Positions 1 through 8,134 of a stretch of 64,000 nucleotides of DNA are shown piece after piece; position 1 is the first letter of the stretch; each line of letters opens with the position of its first letter. A model generated the notes under the pieces. It saw only the letters and a program-made list of their open reading frames with translations, was not told where the DNA came from and ran no database searches. This DNA comes from an uncultured Eubacteriales bacterium (GTDB lineage: Bacteria > Bacillota > Clostridia > Christensenellales > CAG-917): NCBI GenBank assembly GCA_900548005.1, contig URIZ01000004.1, positions 1 through 64,000 of the forward strand, given 5' to 3'. The translations under genes were made by a program, and so were the position numbers.

Positions 1-59
1 TTATGGGTGCGCTCGGCGCGGCGGAATACGCAAGACAAAAAGGCTTGGCAAGAGCGTAA
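1..59 (+). CDS. C-terminal end of a truncated gene, possibly a BadF/BadG-type activase ATPase
   Basis: The first in-frame codons read MGALGAAEYARQKGLARA and then a TAA stop; the rest of the gene lies before the window. A Gly-Ala-Leu-Gly-Ala-Ala stretch close to the C-terminus is typical of 2-hydroxyacyl-CoA dehydratase activase/BadF-type ATPases. It would also fit the neighbour two genes downstream, which is related to another corrinoid/metal enzyme system. With only 18 residues visible the family is a guess; that an open frame ends here is more secure, because a good ribosome binding site for the next gene follows at once. Confidence 0.4.
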   Translation, partial: MGALGAAEYARQKGLARA

Positions 60-70
60 GGGGGCAAAAT

Positions 71-298
71 ATGATTATCGGTATAACGTTGATTGCATTG
101 ACTTGGACGGTTTTTCTCGGTCTCGGTCTTCCACCTTGGGCAGGAGCGTTGATTACGGTCGCTTGCGCAATCCTTATCATTTTCGGATTGCTCTTCACCG
201 TGTACTTCTTCAACCTTGACTCAAAACTGCTTGCGCACGTGCAAAAATTCTTGCAACGCTTCTACAACAAGCGCAAGAGAAATCGTCATCTCGAATAA
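71..298 (+). CDS. Small two-helix membrane protein
   Basis: The 75-residue product has two hydrophobic segments, about residues 2-19 and 23-47, joined by a short GLPPWAG turn, then a basic C-terminal tail (YNKRKRNRH) that would stay cytoplasmic by the positive-inside rule. A GGGGG stretch seven bases before the ATG serves as ribosome binding site. It begins 11 bases after the preceding stop and ends 3 bases before the next start, so the three genes look like one transcript. I recognise no family. Translational coupling to the ACS-like gene suggests a shared role, but nothing in the sequence names it. Confidence 0.65.
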   Translation: MIIGITLIALTWTVFLGLGLPPWAGALITVACAILIIFGLLFTVYFFNLDSKLLAHVQKFLQRFYNKRKRNRHLE

Positions 299-301
299 TA
301 T

Positions 302-1015
302 ATGAAACTGTACGATTCAACCATCAAAAAAACGTTGGAACTCGTGGGGAGTCACCTAGCTCCCCTTTCCCCTTCTTCCACGTGGAAAAACCTTGACGAA
401 AAAGTGTTTATCTTCCCCGGTGACAGCGCAGTGGAGCTTGGCGCAACCGACAAAGAGTCGAGCTATCTTATCGCCTACACCACCGACAAAAGCCTTGTGG
501 ACAAGGACGAAATGTTTCTTGTGGGCAAGGACATCTGTCAGCTAAAAGGGGACGAGCCGTTTGCGCGTATCGCGATTTTGCTCATTGACGACTCAAAGCA
601 TCAGGACGAACAGAAGATATATCGCTTCCTTCGCGACATAGAATACAAACGCTACAAGGTCAACCCCGACGGGTATATGATCAGAGTCAACACCAACCAA
701 CTTCGCGAAGGCGCAAGAGTGAGCAAAGCCGCCGTCAAAAAAGGCATATCCTTTGCGGACGTTGGCAAGATCTTGCAAGACGCGTACAAGCAGGACGAAA
801 ACGTCAAAGCGGTCAAACAGATCTTCATCACCGATCCGAGCTTTGACTTTGACACTTTCGCGGGCGTTGCAAAACTCAACGAAGGCATCACGGTCACTCT
901 CGACCACATTCTCAAAAATCTCAAAATGGACTGCAACGTATGCTCCTTCAAAGAGATTTGCGACACGATAGAAGGCATGCGTGACGTGCACAAGCGTGAA
1001 GACTACGAGTTTTGA
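302..1015 (+). CDS. Truncated acetyl-CoA synthase (ACS/CODH beta)-like protein
   Basis: The 237-residue protein resembles an internal part of the acetyl-CoA synthase beta subunit (AcsB/CdhC). Residues 40-50 (FPGDSAVELGA) recall the early ACS region. The stretch from about 130 to 175 (MIRVNTNQLREGARVSKAAV onward, then GKILQDAYKQDENVKAVKQI) aligns with the ACS segment WLRVSKDAVAKGFRFKNYGE and what follows it. The C-terminus keeps Cys211, Cys214 and Cys220 in a C-x2-C-x5-C pattern, like the start of the A-cluster motif, but the protein stops there and lacks the later A-cluster cysteines and the catalytic C-terminal domain. It therefore cannot be a normal acetyl-CoA synthase. A metal-binding or corrinoid-protein partner role is inferred. 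A terminator follows the gene. Confidence 0.6.
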   Translation: MKLYDSTIKKTLELVGSHLAPLSPSSTWKNLDEKVFIFPGDSAVELGATDKESSYLIAYTTDKSLVDKDEMFLVGKDICQLKGDEPFARIAILLIDDSKHQDEQKIYRFLRDIEYKRYKVNPDGYMIRVNTNQLREGARVSKAAVKKGISFADVGKILQDAYKQDENVKAVKQIFITDPSFDFDTFAGVAKLNEGITVTLDHILKNLKMDCNVCSFKEICDTIEGMRDVHKREDYEF

Positions 1016-1040
1016 TTTCACAAAAAGAAAAAACAAAAAA

Positions 1041-1068
1041 ACGAGCAATTTTGCTCGTTTTTATTTTT
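1041..1068 (+). terminator. Intrinsic terminator after the ACS-like gene
   Basis: Perfect 8-bp stem ACGAGCAA/TTGCTCGT with a TT loop, followed by a T-rich run. Confidence 0.85.
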
Positions 1069-1171
1069 ACCGAAAAATTTTACAAATTGTGCGAAATTTT
1101 AATTTATTATTAACAATCGCACTTTATGATATAAGCATCATCTCCCTTTCCTGTTTTTGTTTTTATGGATT

Positions 1172-1205
1172 GAGCCTTGGCAATTTGCCAAGGCTCTTTC
1201 CTTAA
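1172..1205 (+). terminator. Second hairpin downstream, possible back-up terminator
   Basis: Perfect 11-bp stem (GAGCCTTGGCA with its complement, loop ATT) followed by TTTCCTT. It stands alone in a 230-bp spacer, so it may back up the preceding terminator or end a short unrecognised transcript. Confidence 0.55.
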
Positions 1206-1206
1206 A

Positions 1207-1240
1207 AATAAAACCGATGTTCGTGTGGAACATCGGTTTT
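1207..1240 (-). terminator. Terminator of the leftward hypothetical gene
   Basis: Perfect 13-bp stem AAAACCGATGTTC/GAACATCGGTTTT with a 5-nt loop, only 8 bp after the stop of the minus-strand gene. On the minus strand it is followed by TATTTTTAAG. Confidence 0.8.
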
Positions 1241-1247
1241 ATTTTAA

Positions 1248-1580
1248 TTAGTAAATTCTAGATTCAAAATTGCTAACAAAACTTCCGTTTTGGTCTACCG
1301 AACAGATTGCAGTTTTTCCATCTTTAAACTCGATTTGATACTTTGTCACGGATGCCATGATTCCTTTTGCATTTTTTTCCATGCCATTACCGACAATAGT
1401 TACGTTTTTAATATCGTTCTTGTCAAAAATATAATCTTCTTTCAAAGACGAGCCAAAAAACATAAGTGCCGGCGCACCATTCTTCTTTGCAAGACCAATG
1501 TAACATCCAGCAAATCCGCTTCCGTTTACTCTTCCGAGACACACAGTGTTTAACCTGAGCATTGTTTTAAAAAATCCCAT
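1248..1580 (-). CDS. Hypothetical protein, possible PH-like fold
   Basis: A 110-residue soluble protein without a signal peptide. It alternates short beta-type segments and contains DYIFDKNDIKNVTIV and YQIEFKDGKTAICSV; this F-x-x-x-D-I...Y-x-I-x-F-x-D-G-K pattern recalls small bacterial PH-like domains. That is a fold-level guess, not a recognised family. A GGAGG site stands 7 bases before the ATG, preceded by a GC-rich hairpin (AGCCCCTTGGGGCT). It is divergent from a Cro/Xre regulator with about 96 bp between the starts, so the regulator may control it. Base composition is AT-richer by eye than the transporter genes to the right, which may indicate later acquisition. Confidence 0.65.
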   Translation of the reverse strand: MGFFKTMLRLNTVCLGRVNGSGFAGCYIGLAKKNGAPALMFFGSSLKEDYIFDKNDIKNVTIVGNGMEKNAKGIMASVTKYQIEFKDGKTAICSVDQNGSFVSNFESRIY

Positions 1581-1634
1581 ATAAATCCTCCAAATATTAG
1601 CCCCAAGGGGCTTATTTTCCTTAATTGTACTACC

Positions 1635-1644
1635 TTAGTGCTAA
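1635..1644. promoter_or_regulatory. Candidate operator for the Xre regulator
   Basis: The inverted repeat TTAG-TG-CTAA lies in the short divergent spacer between the regulator and the hypothetical gene, a usual place for a Cro/Xre operator. The arms are only 4 bp, so support is weak. Confidence 0.25.
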
Positions 1645-1676
1645 AATGTCAATAACTTTTTTAAGGATATAAACCA

Positions 1677-1886
1677 ATGGAAATAATTGTTGTTGAAAGA
1701 ATAAGAGAATTGATGCAAGAAGAAGGCTTAAACCAAAGTAAACTTGCAGAAAAAATAGGTGTTAAACAAAACACCATAAGTGCTTGGTTGCTAGGAAAAA
1801 AAGAACCGAGTATACGCTCTCTTTGGCTTTTAGCAGACTATTTCAATGTCGATATTGATTTTATAGTCGGAAGAAAAAATTACTAA
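1677..1886 (+). CDS. Small Cro/Xre-type helix-turn-helix regulator
   Basis: The 69-residue protein is essentially one HTH_3 domain: RIRELMQEEGLNQSKLAEKI, then GVKQNTISAWLLGKKEPS as turn and recognition helix, and a final helix LWLLADYFNVDIDFIVGR, the usual end of Xre regulators. There is no effector or dimerisation domain. An AAGGATA ribosome binding site precedes the ATG. Its divergent partner is the 110-residue hypothetical gene, so it probably represses itself and that neighbour. Phage-like or toxin-antitoxin roles are possible, but no other phage gene is nearby. Confidence 0.85.
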   Translation: MEIIVVERIRELMQEEGLNQSKLAEKIGVKQNTISAWLLGKKEPSIRSLWLLADYFNVDIDFIVGRKNY

Positions 1887-1912
1887 AGCCGCAAATCGTT
1901 TTTTGCAAATTT

Positions 1913-2734
1913 TTATCTTTTTTGTCTTATATACTCCGAATATGCGCCGAGATACGCAAATGCGGCAAAATAGGTGTCGAGATTGAGCGTACCTGCCAAA
2001 AATGCGTCCGCAAGCAATGCGTTTTGCTTGTGCATGTAGTATAGGTGCGCGCCGTATGTGAAAATGCAAAGTTGCAACTCGTCTTCTTTGGGGATTGTGT
2101 CGCACTCTGCAAGTTTTTTGCCTGCAAAAAGTTTGAGCGATTGCATATAGCCCGTGTGATGTCCGATGGGAATATCTTCTGAGAATTTTGCCATATCCCC
2201 TGCGACATCCTGCCCCGTTTGCACCGAGCACGCCACCGCCCAAAACAAAGCGGCAACGTACATATCGCCGTTGTCTTTTGCAAGGTCTATGCACTCGTCA
2301 AACATGGTTTTGGCAGTTTGATATTCGCCCTGATAATACTTGCAGCACGCAAGCATATACAACGCGTCAAGGCGATCGGACGTGTGGGCAACGCACCACT
2401 CAAACGCGCTCTCGGCTTTGTCGAGATCAAACGTGGACAAATATCTGCCGGCGCACTTGCGTCTTATCTTGTAGTCGTCGGGGCGCAAATCGCGCGCTTT
2501 TTCATAGCACCGCAACGCTTCGGTGTATCTCATCTGAAAGGCAAGCGCGTCACCGAGCGCGACAATGCGATCAACGTCATCGGGACACGAGAGCAACTCC
2601 GCTCTTGCTTTTGCGGTTTGCTCATCGTCGGGGACGGGATGAAAATGAGCGGTTGAAAACTTCAACTCCTGCTCTTTGACCGACCTGACGTCACTTATTA
2701 CGTTGCAGCTGCATTTTTGATTGCCAACACACAT
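1913..2734 (-). CDS. Tetratricopeptide repeat protein
   Basis: 273 residues without a signal peptide. Residues about 50-160 form at least three TPR units, recognisable from ALGDALAFQMRYTEALRCYE, AGRYLSTFDLDKAESAFEWC and ACCKYYQGEYQTAKTMFDEC. The N-terminus carries Cys2, Cys8 and Cys10. TPR proteins act as binding scaffolds, and nothing in the sequence identifies the partner. It starts 43 bases after the last permease gene, on the same strand and with its own AGGAG site, so it is probably the last gene of the peptide transporter transcript. A link to peptide uptake is inferred from position only. Confidence 0.75.
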   Translation of the reverse strand: MCVGNQKCSCNVISDVRSVKEQELKFSTAHFHPVPDDEQTAKARAELLSCPDDVDRIVALGDALAFQMRYTEALRCYEKARDLRPDDYKIRRKCAGRYLSTFDLDKAESAFEWCVAHTSDRLDALYMLACCKYYQGEYQTAKTMFDECIDLAKDNGDMYVAALFWAVACSVQTGQDVAGDMAKFSEDIPIGHHTGYMQSLKLFAGKKLAECDTIPKEDELQLCIFTYGAHLYYMHKQNALLADAFLAGTLNLDTYFAAFAYLGAYSEYIRQKR

Positions 2735-2776
2735 ATTTTTTGCTCCTTATGCCAAAAACGGCACTTTATCTGTACG

Positions 2777-3640
2777 TCAATCGCGGATAATCGTTGCGTT
2801 TTGCACGACAACACGGCGAAATTCGATATATTGCTGTATCATATAAAAGCTGATTTGTATCAGCATAATTGCTATGCCGGGCGCAAAAAGCCAATTGTAT
2901 TTTTCAAGGCTTATGCCGCCGTAGGTGTACGCATAGTTGATCATCACTCCCCACGTTACACTGTCAAAACTGCCCATGCCGAGAAAGCTCAACGTCGCCT
3001 CAACCATGATGCAGCTTGCAACGGACGGAATGAATTTTGCCGCCGCAACGTCAAGCACGTTGGGCAACACGTGGCGGAACAGTATGCGGCAAGGGCTGTA
3101 TCCGAGCGTTTTGAGCGAACGCACGAAGTCGGAATTTTTCACGCTCATTGTCTTTGCACGCACCGCCCTTGCGGTTGAGCACCAACAAAGCATGGAAATC
3201 GTCAAAATTATGCTTGCCGAATTGCCTTTTGTGTATGCGGCAATGACAATCGCCATGGGAAGCATTGGTATGAGCAAGAAAAAGTTGATAAACCCGTTGA
3301 CCGCCTCGCCCGCAACCTTGCCTGCATAGCCTGCGATGACGCCTATCACAACGCCTATCACAACGCACGCAAGCGCGCTTGTCACCCCCACGATGAGAGT
3401 AGGTCTTGTTGCAACGATAAGTTGCGACCAGATGTCAAAGCCGATGTTGTTTGTGCCGAGCAAATGCTCTTTTGAGCAAGGCAGAAAAATATCGAAACTC
3501 TCGTTGGGCTTGTACGGGGCGATCTTCTCGCCGAAGATTGCAAATATTATAAACACGAGCAATATCGCAATGCCAAGCGCAAAAGCCACCGTGGAAAACA
3601 CCCTTCTTGTCTTATAACCCGTCTGCAAAGTCTTTTTCAT
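2777..3640 (-). CDS. Peptide ABC transporter permease (DppC/OppC type)
   Basis: 287 residues, the usual length for an OppC/DppC permease. A hydrophobic N-terminal helix (about 17-35) is followed by the APYKPNES periplasmic stretch and HLLGTNNIGFDIWSQLI, which matches the HPLGTDxxGRD motif before the BPD_transp_1 domain. At least five more helices follow, with the EAA-type loop near ARAVRAKTMSVKNSDFVRSL. It forms half of the membrane channel with the upstream permease. The start codon overlaps the end of the upstream permease by 4 bases, which implies translational coupling. The imported substrate is presumably an oligopeptide, but the sequence does not define it. Confidence 0.92.
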   Translation of the reverse strand: MKKTLQTGYKTRRVFSTVAFALGIAILLVFIIFAIFGEKIAPYKPNESFDIFLPCSKEHLLGTNNIGFDIWSQLIVATRPTLIVGVTSALACVVIGVVIGVIAGYAGKVAGEAVNGFINFFLLIPMLPMAIVIAAYTKGNSASIILTISMLCWCSTARAVRAKTMSVKNSDFVRSLKTLGYSPCRILFRHVLPNVLDVAAAKFIPSVASCIMVEATLSFLGMGSFDSVTWGVMINYAYTYGGISLEKYNWLFAPGIAIMLIQISFYMIQQYIEFRRVVVQNATIIRD

Positions 3641-4596
3641 GATCTTCTCCTTTGCGACGGATCGACAAATATGCTCACCGCGTCCGCGATGAAGTTGGAC
3701 ACGATGACGCTAAGCGCAATGACGAGCAACGCGCCTTGCAACATCGGAAAGTCCTTGTTGTAGATTGCTTTGTTGACCAGCATGCCGATTCCGTCAATGG
3801 AAAACACCTTTTCTATAACGATAGAACCTGCGATCATGTGTCCGAAACTCGTGCCGAGCATGGATATGAACGGCGCGGAGATGTTGGGGAAAATGTGTCG
3901 ATTTTTGATGCATGCGCCGCTCAAACCCTTTGCGCGCGCATAAACTGCGTATCTTGTGTCGCACACGCTTGCCGCTTGGTTGCGGACAAGCAAATACTTC
4001 TTCGGAGTGGACGCAAGCACAAGCGTTCCGACAGGAAGAACGAGATGTTCGAGCCTGTCCAAAAAGCCGCCGCCACCCACCGAATTGAGCGCGCCGGATG
4101 GCAAAATCTTCCACTCGAACGCAAACAAAATGAGCAGCATGATTGCAAGAAGAAAGTTGGGGATTGCGTCCACAAGCACCATTGCCGAAGTGAGCGACAC
4201 GTCTTGAAAACGCGATTTCTTGTAGCCTGCGGCAAGCCCCAGCCAATATGCAAGGAGCGCGGACAAAATCCACGCGGGGATTGCAATTTGAAGTGTGCGG
4301 GGGATCTTCTCTGCAAGCACTTGTCCCACGTCTTTGCCTTGATGGTATGAATAGCCCCATTCGCCCTTGAACAAGTTTTTCACATACATGCCGAATTGCT
4401 CGTGTAGCGGCTTGTCTAGCCCCATTTTTGAGTATAGTTCGGCGTACTGCTCGTGCGTCAGCACGCTCTCTTCCGCACCGATGAGATTGTCAAGCGGATC
4501 GCCGGGCATAAATCTTGGCAAGAAAAAATTAACCACAAAAATTGCGATCAACGCTATGACGGAAAATATTGCGTTTTTTGCGAGCTTTCTTGCCAT
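3637..4596 (-). CDS. Peptide ABC transporter permease (DppB/OppB type)
   Basis: The frame is open up to 4758, but the start at 4596 (MARKLAKNAIFSVIALIA) puts the first transmembrane helix at the N-terminus, as in OppB/DppB proteins, giving about 319 residues. The helix runs into FLPRFMPGDPLDNLIG, the conserved APGDPxxxLLG motif. The EAA loop region appears as VCDTRYAVYARAKGLSGACI, and the C-terminus has the usual FVDPSQRRR end. Upstream of this start lie about 210 bp with a stable hairpin and no gene. It partners the DppC-type permease. An alternative start at 4650 would add 18 residues unlike the family. Confidence 0.9.
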   Translation of the reverse strand: MARKLAKNAIFSVIALIAIFVVNFFLPRFMPGDPLDNLIGAEESVLTHEQYAELYSKMGLDKPLHEQFGMYVKNLFKGEWGYSYHQGKDVGQVLAEKIPRTLQIAIPAWILSALLAYWLGLAAGYKKSRFQDVSLTSAMVLVDAIPNFLLAIMLLILFAFEWKILPSGALNSVGGGGFLDRLEHLVLPVGTLVLASTPKKYLLVRNQAASVCDTRYAVYARAKGLSGACIKNRHIFPNISAPFISMLGTSFGHMIAGSIVIEKVFSIDGIGMLVNKAIYNKDFPMLQGALLVIALSVIVSNFIADAVSIFVDPSQRRRS

Positions 4597-4668
4597 GACC
4601 TTTGTTTTGCTGTGAAAACGACGAGCGACAAACCGTTTTGTCGCTTGCATTGTATTGTGTCGTTTTGT

Positions 4669-4693
4669 CGAGCCGCCCGAATCGGACGGCTCG
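4669..4693 (-). promoter_or_regulatory. Intercistronic mRNA hairpin between binding protein and permease genes
   Basis: CGAGCCG and CGGCTCG arms enclose a second short CCG/CGG stem with one mismatch. No T run follows on the minus strand, so it is not an intrinsic terminator. It lies where many transporter operons use a stem-loop to keep the binding-protein mRNA more abundant than the permease mRNA; that role is inferred. Confidence 0.4.
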
Positions 4694-4809
4694 CAAACGA
4701 CTTTTTCAAAAGAGGTTTTTAGCCGATAGAACAAAACTTGTTTGCAAAATTTCAACAAGTTTGGTCTTGTTTTTCTTTTTGGTTTTCGATTTTCAAATCG
4801 ATGTTGCGA

Positions 4810-6429
4810 TTATTTGCTCTTTTTGAGCGTTTCAAACACAACGGGGTTGAGAAGTCCGAGTTTTGCATCGAGTTTGAATCCGTCAAGTTTTGACGAATAC
4901 GCTTGTGTGTATGCATCGTAGAACATAGGCACAAACACGACGTTTTCCACCATGAAGTCCTGATACTCTCCGACTGCCGCTTTCAACTCGTCTGCGGTCT
5001 TTGCGCCGATCATTTTCTTGAGAATCTTGCCGTATGCGGTGAGATTGCCTTCTTTGTCTTCAACAATCATTTGTCCGTGGCAAGCGGGGTTTTTCTTGTC
5101 CGGCATCATGCTGGTTTCAGCAGCAAGCGTGTATCTTGTCGCATAGCCCGCCTCAAAGCCATAGCCTGCGTCGGTGATACCCACAAGGTCTGCCATGTGT
5201 TCGCCTTTCTTGTAGGTTGCTTGATAGTCGGCTTTGCTCTTGCCTTGCACTTCAACCGTCACCATGCCGCTCTCTTCGATTTGCGGTTTGAGAAGATTGG
5301 CATATTGCGTGTCGGGGCTGTTTGCATCGCTGTTGATGAGCAATTGGAACTTAAACTTGTTGGTGGTGCTGTAACCCGCCTCGGTCAAGAGCTCTTTTGC
5401 TTTTTCAAGATCTCTTGTCCACACGGGTGTTTCCTTGTATCCGAAGATGCTGGGCGCAACGATGCCTTCTCTTGACGGAAGACTGCTTGCAGAGCCGAAA
5501 GTCGCACGGATCTTGTCAAAGTCGATGGAAAGCGCGATTGCTCTCTTCACTTTTGCGTCGGTCATCTTTTGATTGTTGAAGAACAAGGATTTGGGGATAG
5601 CTCTCGTGTTGGTGTCGGCATAAAGCGTCACGTTGTCAAGACCTTGCAAAGACGTTGCCACCGCTTTGCCAAGACCGCCGCCGTAGTTGTAAATCATGTC
5701 GATTTCGCCTGCTTTGAGCGCACGCGCAAGCACGTCTTCTTGCTCGTAAACCTTGAAGATGACTTTGTTGAATTGCACTTTGTCTGCTTGCGGATAGTCT
5801 GCAAATTTTTCAAACGTAACGGTGTTTGCCTCAACGTTTCTTTCGACAAACTTGAAAGGGCCTGCGCCGATGACGGATTTTTCATCGGTGAGCGTCTCTT
5901 TGGTTTCGCCTTGCAAAAGGTGCTTTGCCAAGATGATCTTGGACGCTACGGTTTCAAGAAATTTGTTCTCTTGAGTGGAGATTGCAAAGACAAGCGAGTT
6001 GCCTACCTTTTCAACGCTGTCATAGTCCGCGCCCTTGTTGAGCTTGGAATAGCCTTCCATAAACGTGTATTCGAGATCTTCTATGGTGAGATCTTTGCCG
6101 TCATGCCACTTGAAGCCGTTTTTGAGAGTGAGCGTCACTTTTGCGCCGTCATTGCTTGTTGAAAAGTCGCACACAACGGGGACAAAATTGCCGTCCATCT
6201 TGGCAATCGGAGTGACTTGGGACACCGCCGCCGAGATCATGCTAAAATTGTAGCCGGGTTCGCCGCCCAAAGCGTGAAGTCTGTTGAGCGATTCAATGGT
6301 CATTTTTGTGCCGACAATCAACGTTTCGCTCGGAGTGGCTTTGTTGTTGTTGCACGCAACAAACACAACGCTCATGACAAGGATCAATGCAAGTGCAAGC
6401 ACAAACAAGATTCTTTTGCTGTTTTTCAT
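4810..6429 (-). CDS. Peptide-binding lipoprotein (SBP family 5)
   Basis: 539 residues. A signal peptide (KNSKRILFVLALALILVMSV) ends in the lipobox VFVAC with Cys26 as lipidation site, so the mature protein is anchored outside the membrane. The body has family 5 hallmarks: KMDGNFVPVVCDFS, VTLTLKNGFKWHDGKDLTIE (usual WHDGxPLTAxDV), GPFKFVERN and FFNNQKMTDAKVKRAIALSI. It captures peptides for the two permeases downstream. An AGGAG site precedes the ATG. In this operon the ATPase genes come first and the binding protein third, unlike the common binding protein-permease-ATPase order. Confidence 0.93.
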   Translation of the reverse strand: MKNSKRILFVLALALILVMSVVFVACNNNKATPSETLIVGTKMTIESLNRLHALGGEPGYNFSMISAAVSQVTPIAKMDGNFVPVVCDFSTSNDGAKVTLTLKNGFKWHDGKDLTIEDLEYTFMEGYSKLNKGADYDSVEKVGNSLVFAISTQENKFLETVASKIILAKHLLQGETKETLTDEKSVIGAGPFKFVERNVEANTVTFEKFADYPQADKVQFNKVIFKVYEQEDVLARALKAGEIDMIYNYGGGLGKAVATSLQGLDNVTLYADTNTRAIPKSLFFNNQKMTDAKVKRAIALSIDFDKIRATFGSASSLPSREGIVAPSIFGYKETPVWTRDLEKAKELLTEAGYSTTNKFKFQLLINSDANSPDTQYANLLKPQIEESGMVTVEVQGKSKADYQATYKKGEHMADLVGITDAGYGFEAGYATRYTLAAETSMMPDKKNPACHGQMIVEDKEGNLTAYGKILKKMIGAKTADELKAAVGEYQDFMVENVVFVPMFYDAYTQAYSSKLDGFKLDAKLGLLNPVVFETLKKSK

Positions 6430-6530
6430 AGTTTTCTCCTATAAAAATATTTTATAGTTTTTTATCGATTTTGTGGGTGTTTTGCCGCAGCTAAGATGCA
6501 ATATATCGGCATTTGATACGTTTTTGCCGC

Positions 6531-7226
6531 TTATTCCTTTGTGACAGAGCCGTCTTTCAAGAGATATATCTCGTCACAAAAGTTCTTCACCATTGCAACG
6601 TCGTGGGATATGAACAACACGGATATGCCCAGCGTGTCCACAAGCCTGTCGTATAGATCGAGTATGCTTTGGCTTGTTGACGGATCGAGCATGGACGTTG
6701 ACTCGTCACTGATGAGCAAGGTCGGCTCGGTTGCAAGTGCGCGCGCTATCACAAGCCTTTGCGCCTGTCCGCCGCTAAGATGCAACGGCAGCCTGCCCCA
6801 AAGCGTCCTTTCAAGCCCCACGATGTCAAAAAGTCGCAATGCCTTTTGCTTGACGTCGTTGCCGCGCTTTGCGTGCTTGGTGGCAACAAGAGCCTCCTTC
6901 ACCGCATTGCCCGCCCTTTGCATCGGATCGAGCGCAAGCAAGGGCTGTTGCGGAACGAGCTGAATTTTCTCTCCCGACAATTTGTCGTACTTGCCCTTGT
7001 CGTCCCACAACGCTTTGCCGTCCTTGAACACATTTCCGCCGCTTGGCGCAACCGCTCCGCACAAGACGTTGGCGATTGTCGATTTGCCCTCACCGCTCTT
7101 GCCTATAAGCCCCACTTTTTTGCCGTCAGCTATCTCAAAGGATACGTCCGTGAGCGCAACGGTGGTGGTCTTCGTTTTGCCCTTTCCGACGGTGAAAGTC
7201 TTTGACAAATTTTTCAGTTCTATCAT
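6531..7226 (-). CDS. Peptide ABC transporter ATPase, second subunit (DppF/OppF-like)
   Basis: 231 residues with the complete ABC set: Walker A GKSGEGKST (about 42-50), Q-loop VPQQP, signature LSGGQAQR, Walker B TLLISDES with the catalytic acid in DES, and the switch histidine in LFISHD. It is shorter than usual OppF/DppF proteins (about 310-330) and lacks the C-terminal oligopeptide-transporter extension with its possible Fe-S cysteines. It overlaps the upstream ATPase gene by 4 bases (ATGA), so the two subunits are translationally coupled and probably form a heterodimer driving the peptide permeases. Confidence 0.9.
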   Translation of the reverse strand: MIELKNLSKTFTVGKGKTKTTTVALTDVSFEIADGKKVGLIGKSGEGKSTIANVLCGAVAPSGGNVFKDGKALWDDKGKYDKLSGEKIQLVPQQPLLALDPMQRAGNAVKEALVATKHAKRGNDVKQKALRLFDIVGLERTLWGRLPLHLSGGQAQRLVIARALATEPTLLISDESTSMLDPSTSQSILDLYDRLVDTLGISVLFISHDVAMVKNFCDEIYLLKDGSVTKE

Positions 7227-7984
7227 TCTTGCGCCGCCTTTTTCAACAATAGTTGCGTATATTCACTCTCGGGATGGACAAGCACGTCTTCGCTAAAACC
7301 GTATTCCACCTGCTCGCCCGCCTTCAACACAAGCACCTTGTCGCAAGTCTTTGCAAGGCTCATATCGTGAGTGACAAAGATTTTTGCACTATCTTGAAAT
7401 TCTTCTTTGACGCACTTCAAAAACACTTCTGCGGTTTCCGCGTCTATGCCCCTTGTGGCTTCGTCTGCGACAATCAGTTTCGGCTTGGAGCAAAGCGCGA
7501 TTGCAAGCACCACTCTTTGCGCCTGTCCGCCGCTGATCTCAAAAGGATATTTTTCAAGCACGCTCTCGTCTTTGAGCCCGACTTTTGCGAGATTGTAGAG
7601 CGCGTACGCCTTTTTCTCGTGCTTGTTGAGCTTTGCGCCGCTTAGTGCAAACGCCTCGTATATCTGCGTCTTGATCTTCAAGGACGGATTGAGAGATTCG
7701 CTTGCCCCTTGCGGTATGAAAGCTATGCTTTTGCCCAAACGCTTTTTTAGAGCGCGCGGATCGGACAAAATATCTTCGCCGTCAAACACGATCTTGCCCG
7801 TTGCATAGCAGTTGTCTGCAAGCGCGCCGATGAGCGAGTCCACAATCATGGACTTGCCCGAGCCGGACTCTCCGACTATGGCAAGGCTCTGCCCGTCGCC
7901 AACGCAAAAATGAACGTCAGACACAATCGCGCCACCGCCGTGCAAATATCTTGCATATACGGATAGTCCGTCCACAAAAAGCAT
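7223..7984 (-). CDS. Peptide ABC transporter ATPase, first subunit (DppD/OppD-like)
   Basis: The start at 7984 (MLFVDGLSVYAR) was chosen because an AGGAG site lies 8 bases upstream and a well-formed promoter lies just before that; the frame stays open to 8194, but the added residues have no ABC character. The 253-residue protein has Walker A GESGSGKSM, FIPQGASESLNP, which matches the IFQDPxxxLNP motif of peptide ATPases, signature ISGGQAQR, Walker B KLIVADEAT and switch VTHD. It ends with HPESEYTQLLL, like the HPYTxxLL motif of the family. It is the first gene of the operon. Confidence 0.9.
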   Translation of the reverse strand: MLFVDGLSVYARYLHGGGAIVSDVHFCVGDGQSLAIVGESGSGKSMIVDSLIGALADNCYATGKIVFDGEDILSDPRALKKRLGKSIAFIPQGASESLNPSLKIKTQIYEAFALSGAKLNKHEKKAYALYNLAKVGLKDESVLEKYPFEISGGQAQRVVLAIALCSKPKLIVADEATRGIDAETAEVFLKCVKEEFQDSAKIFVTHDMSLAKTCDKVLVLKAGEQVEYGFSEDVLVHPESEYTQLLLKKAAQE

Positions 7985-8011
7985 TGTTTCTTTCTCCTTT
8001 TTGTCTATCAA

Positions 8012-8040
8012 ATTATACCGCATAAAAACTTTTATATCAA
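8012..8040 (-). promoter_or_regulatory. Promoter of the peptide transporter operon
   Basis: On the minus strand TTGATA, a 17-bp spacer and TATAAT, about 28 bp before the ATG at 7984. Confidence 0.75.
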
Positions 8041-8134
8041 GCATAAACCGCTCTTTTGTTCGTGGAATATTCAACTTTTCAAAACAAAATAGAACATAAT
8101 GTTTCGTTTTTGCCGCAAATTCGTACACTATGTA

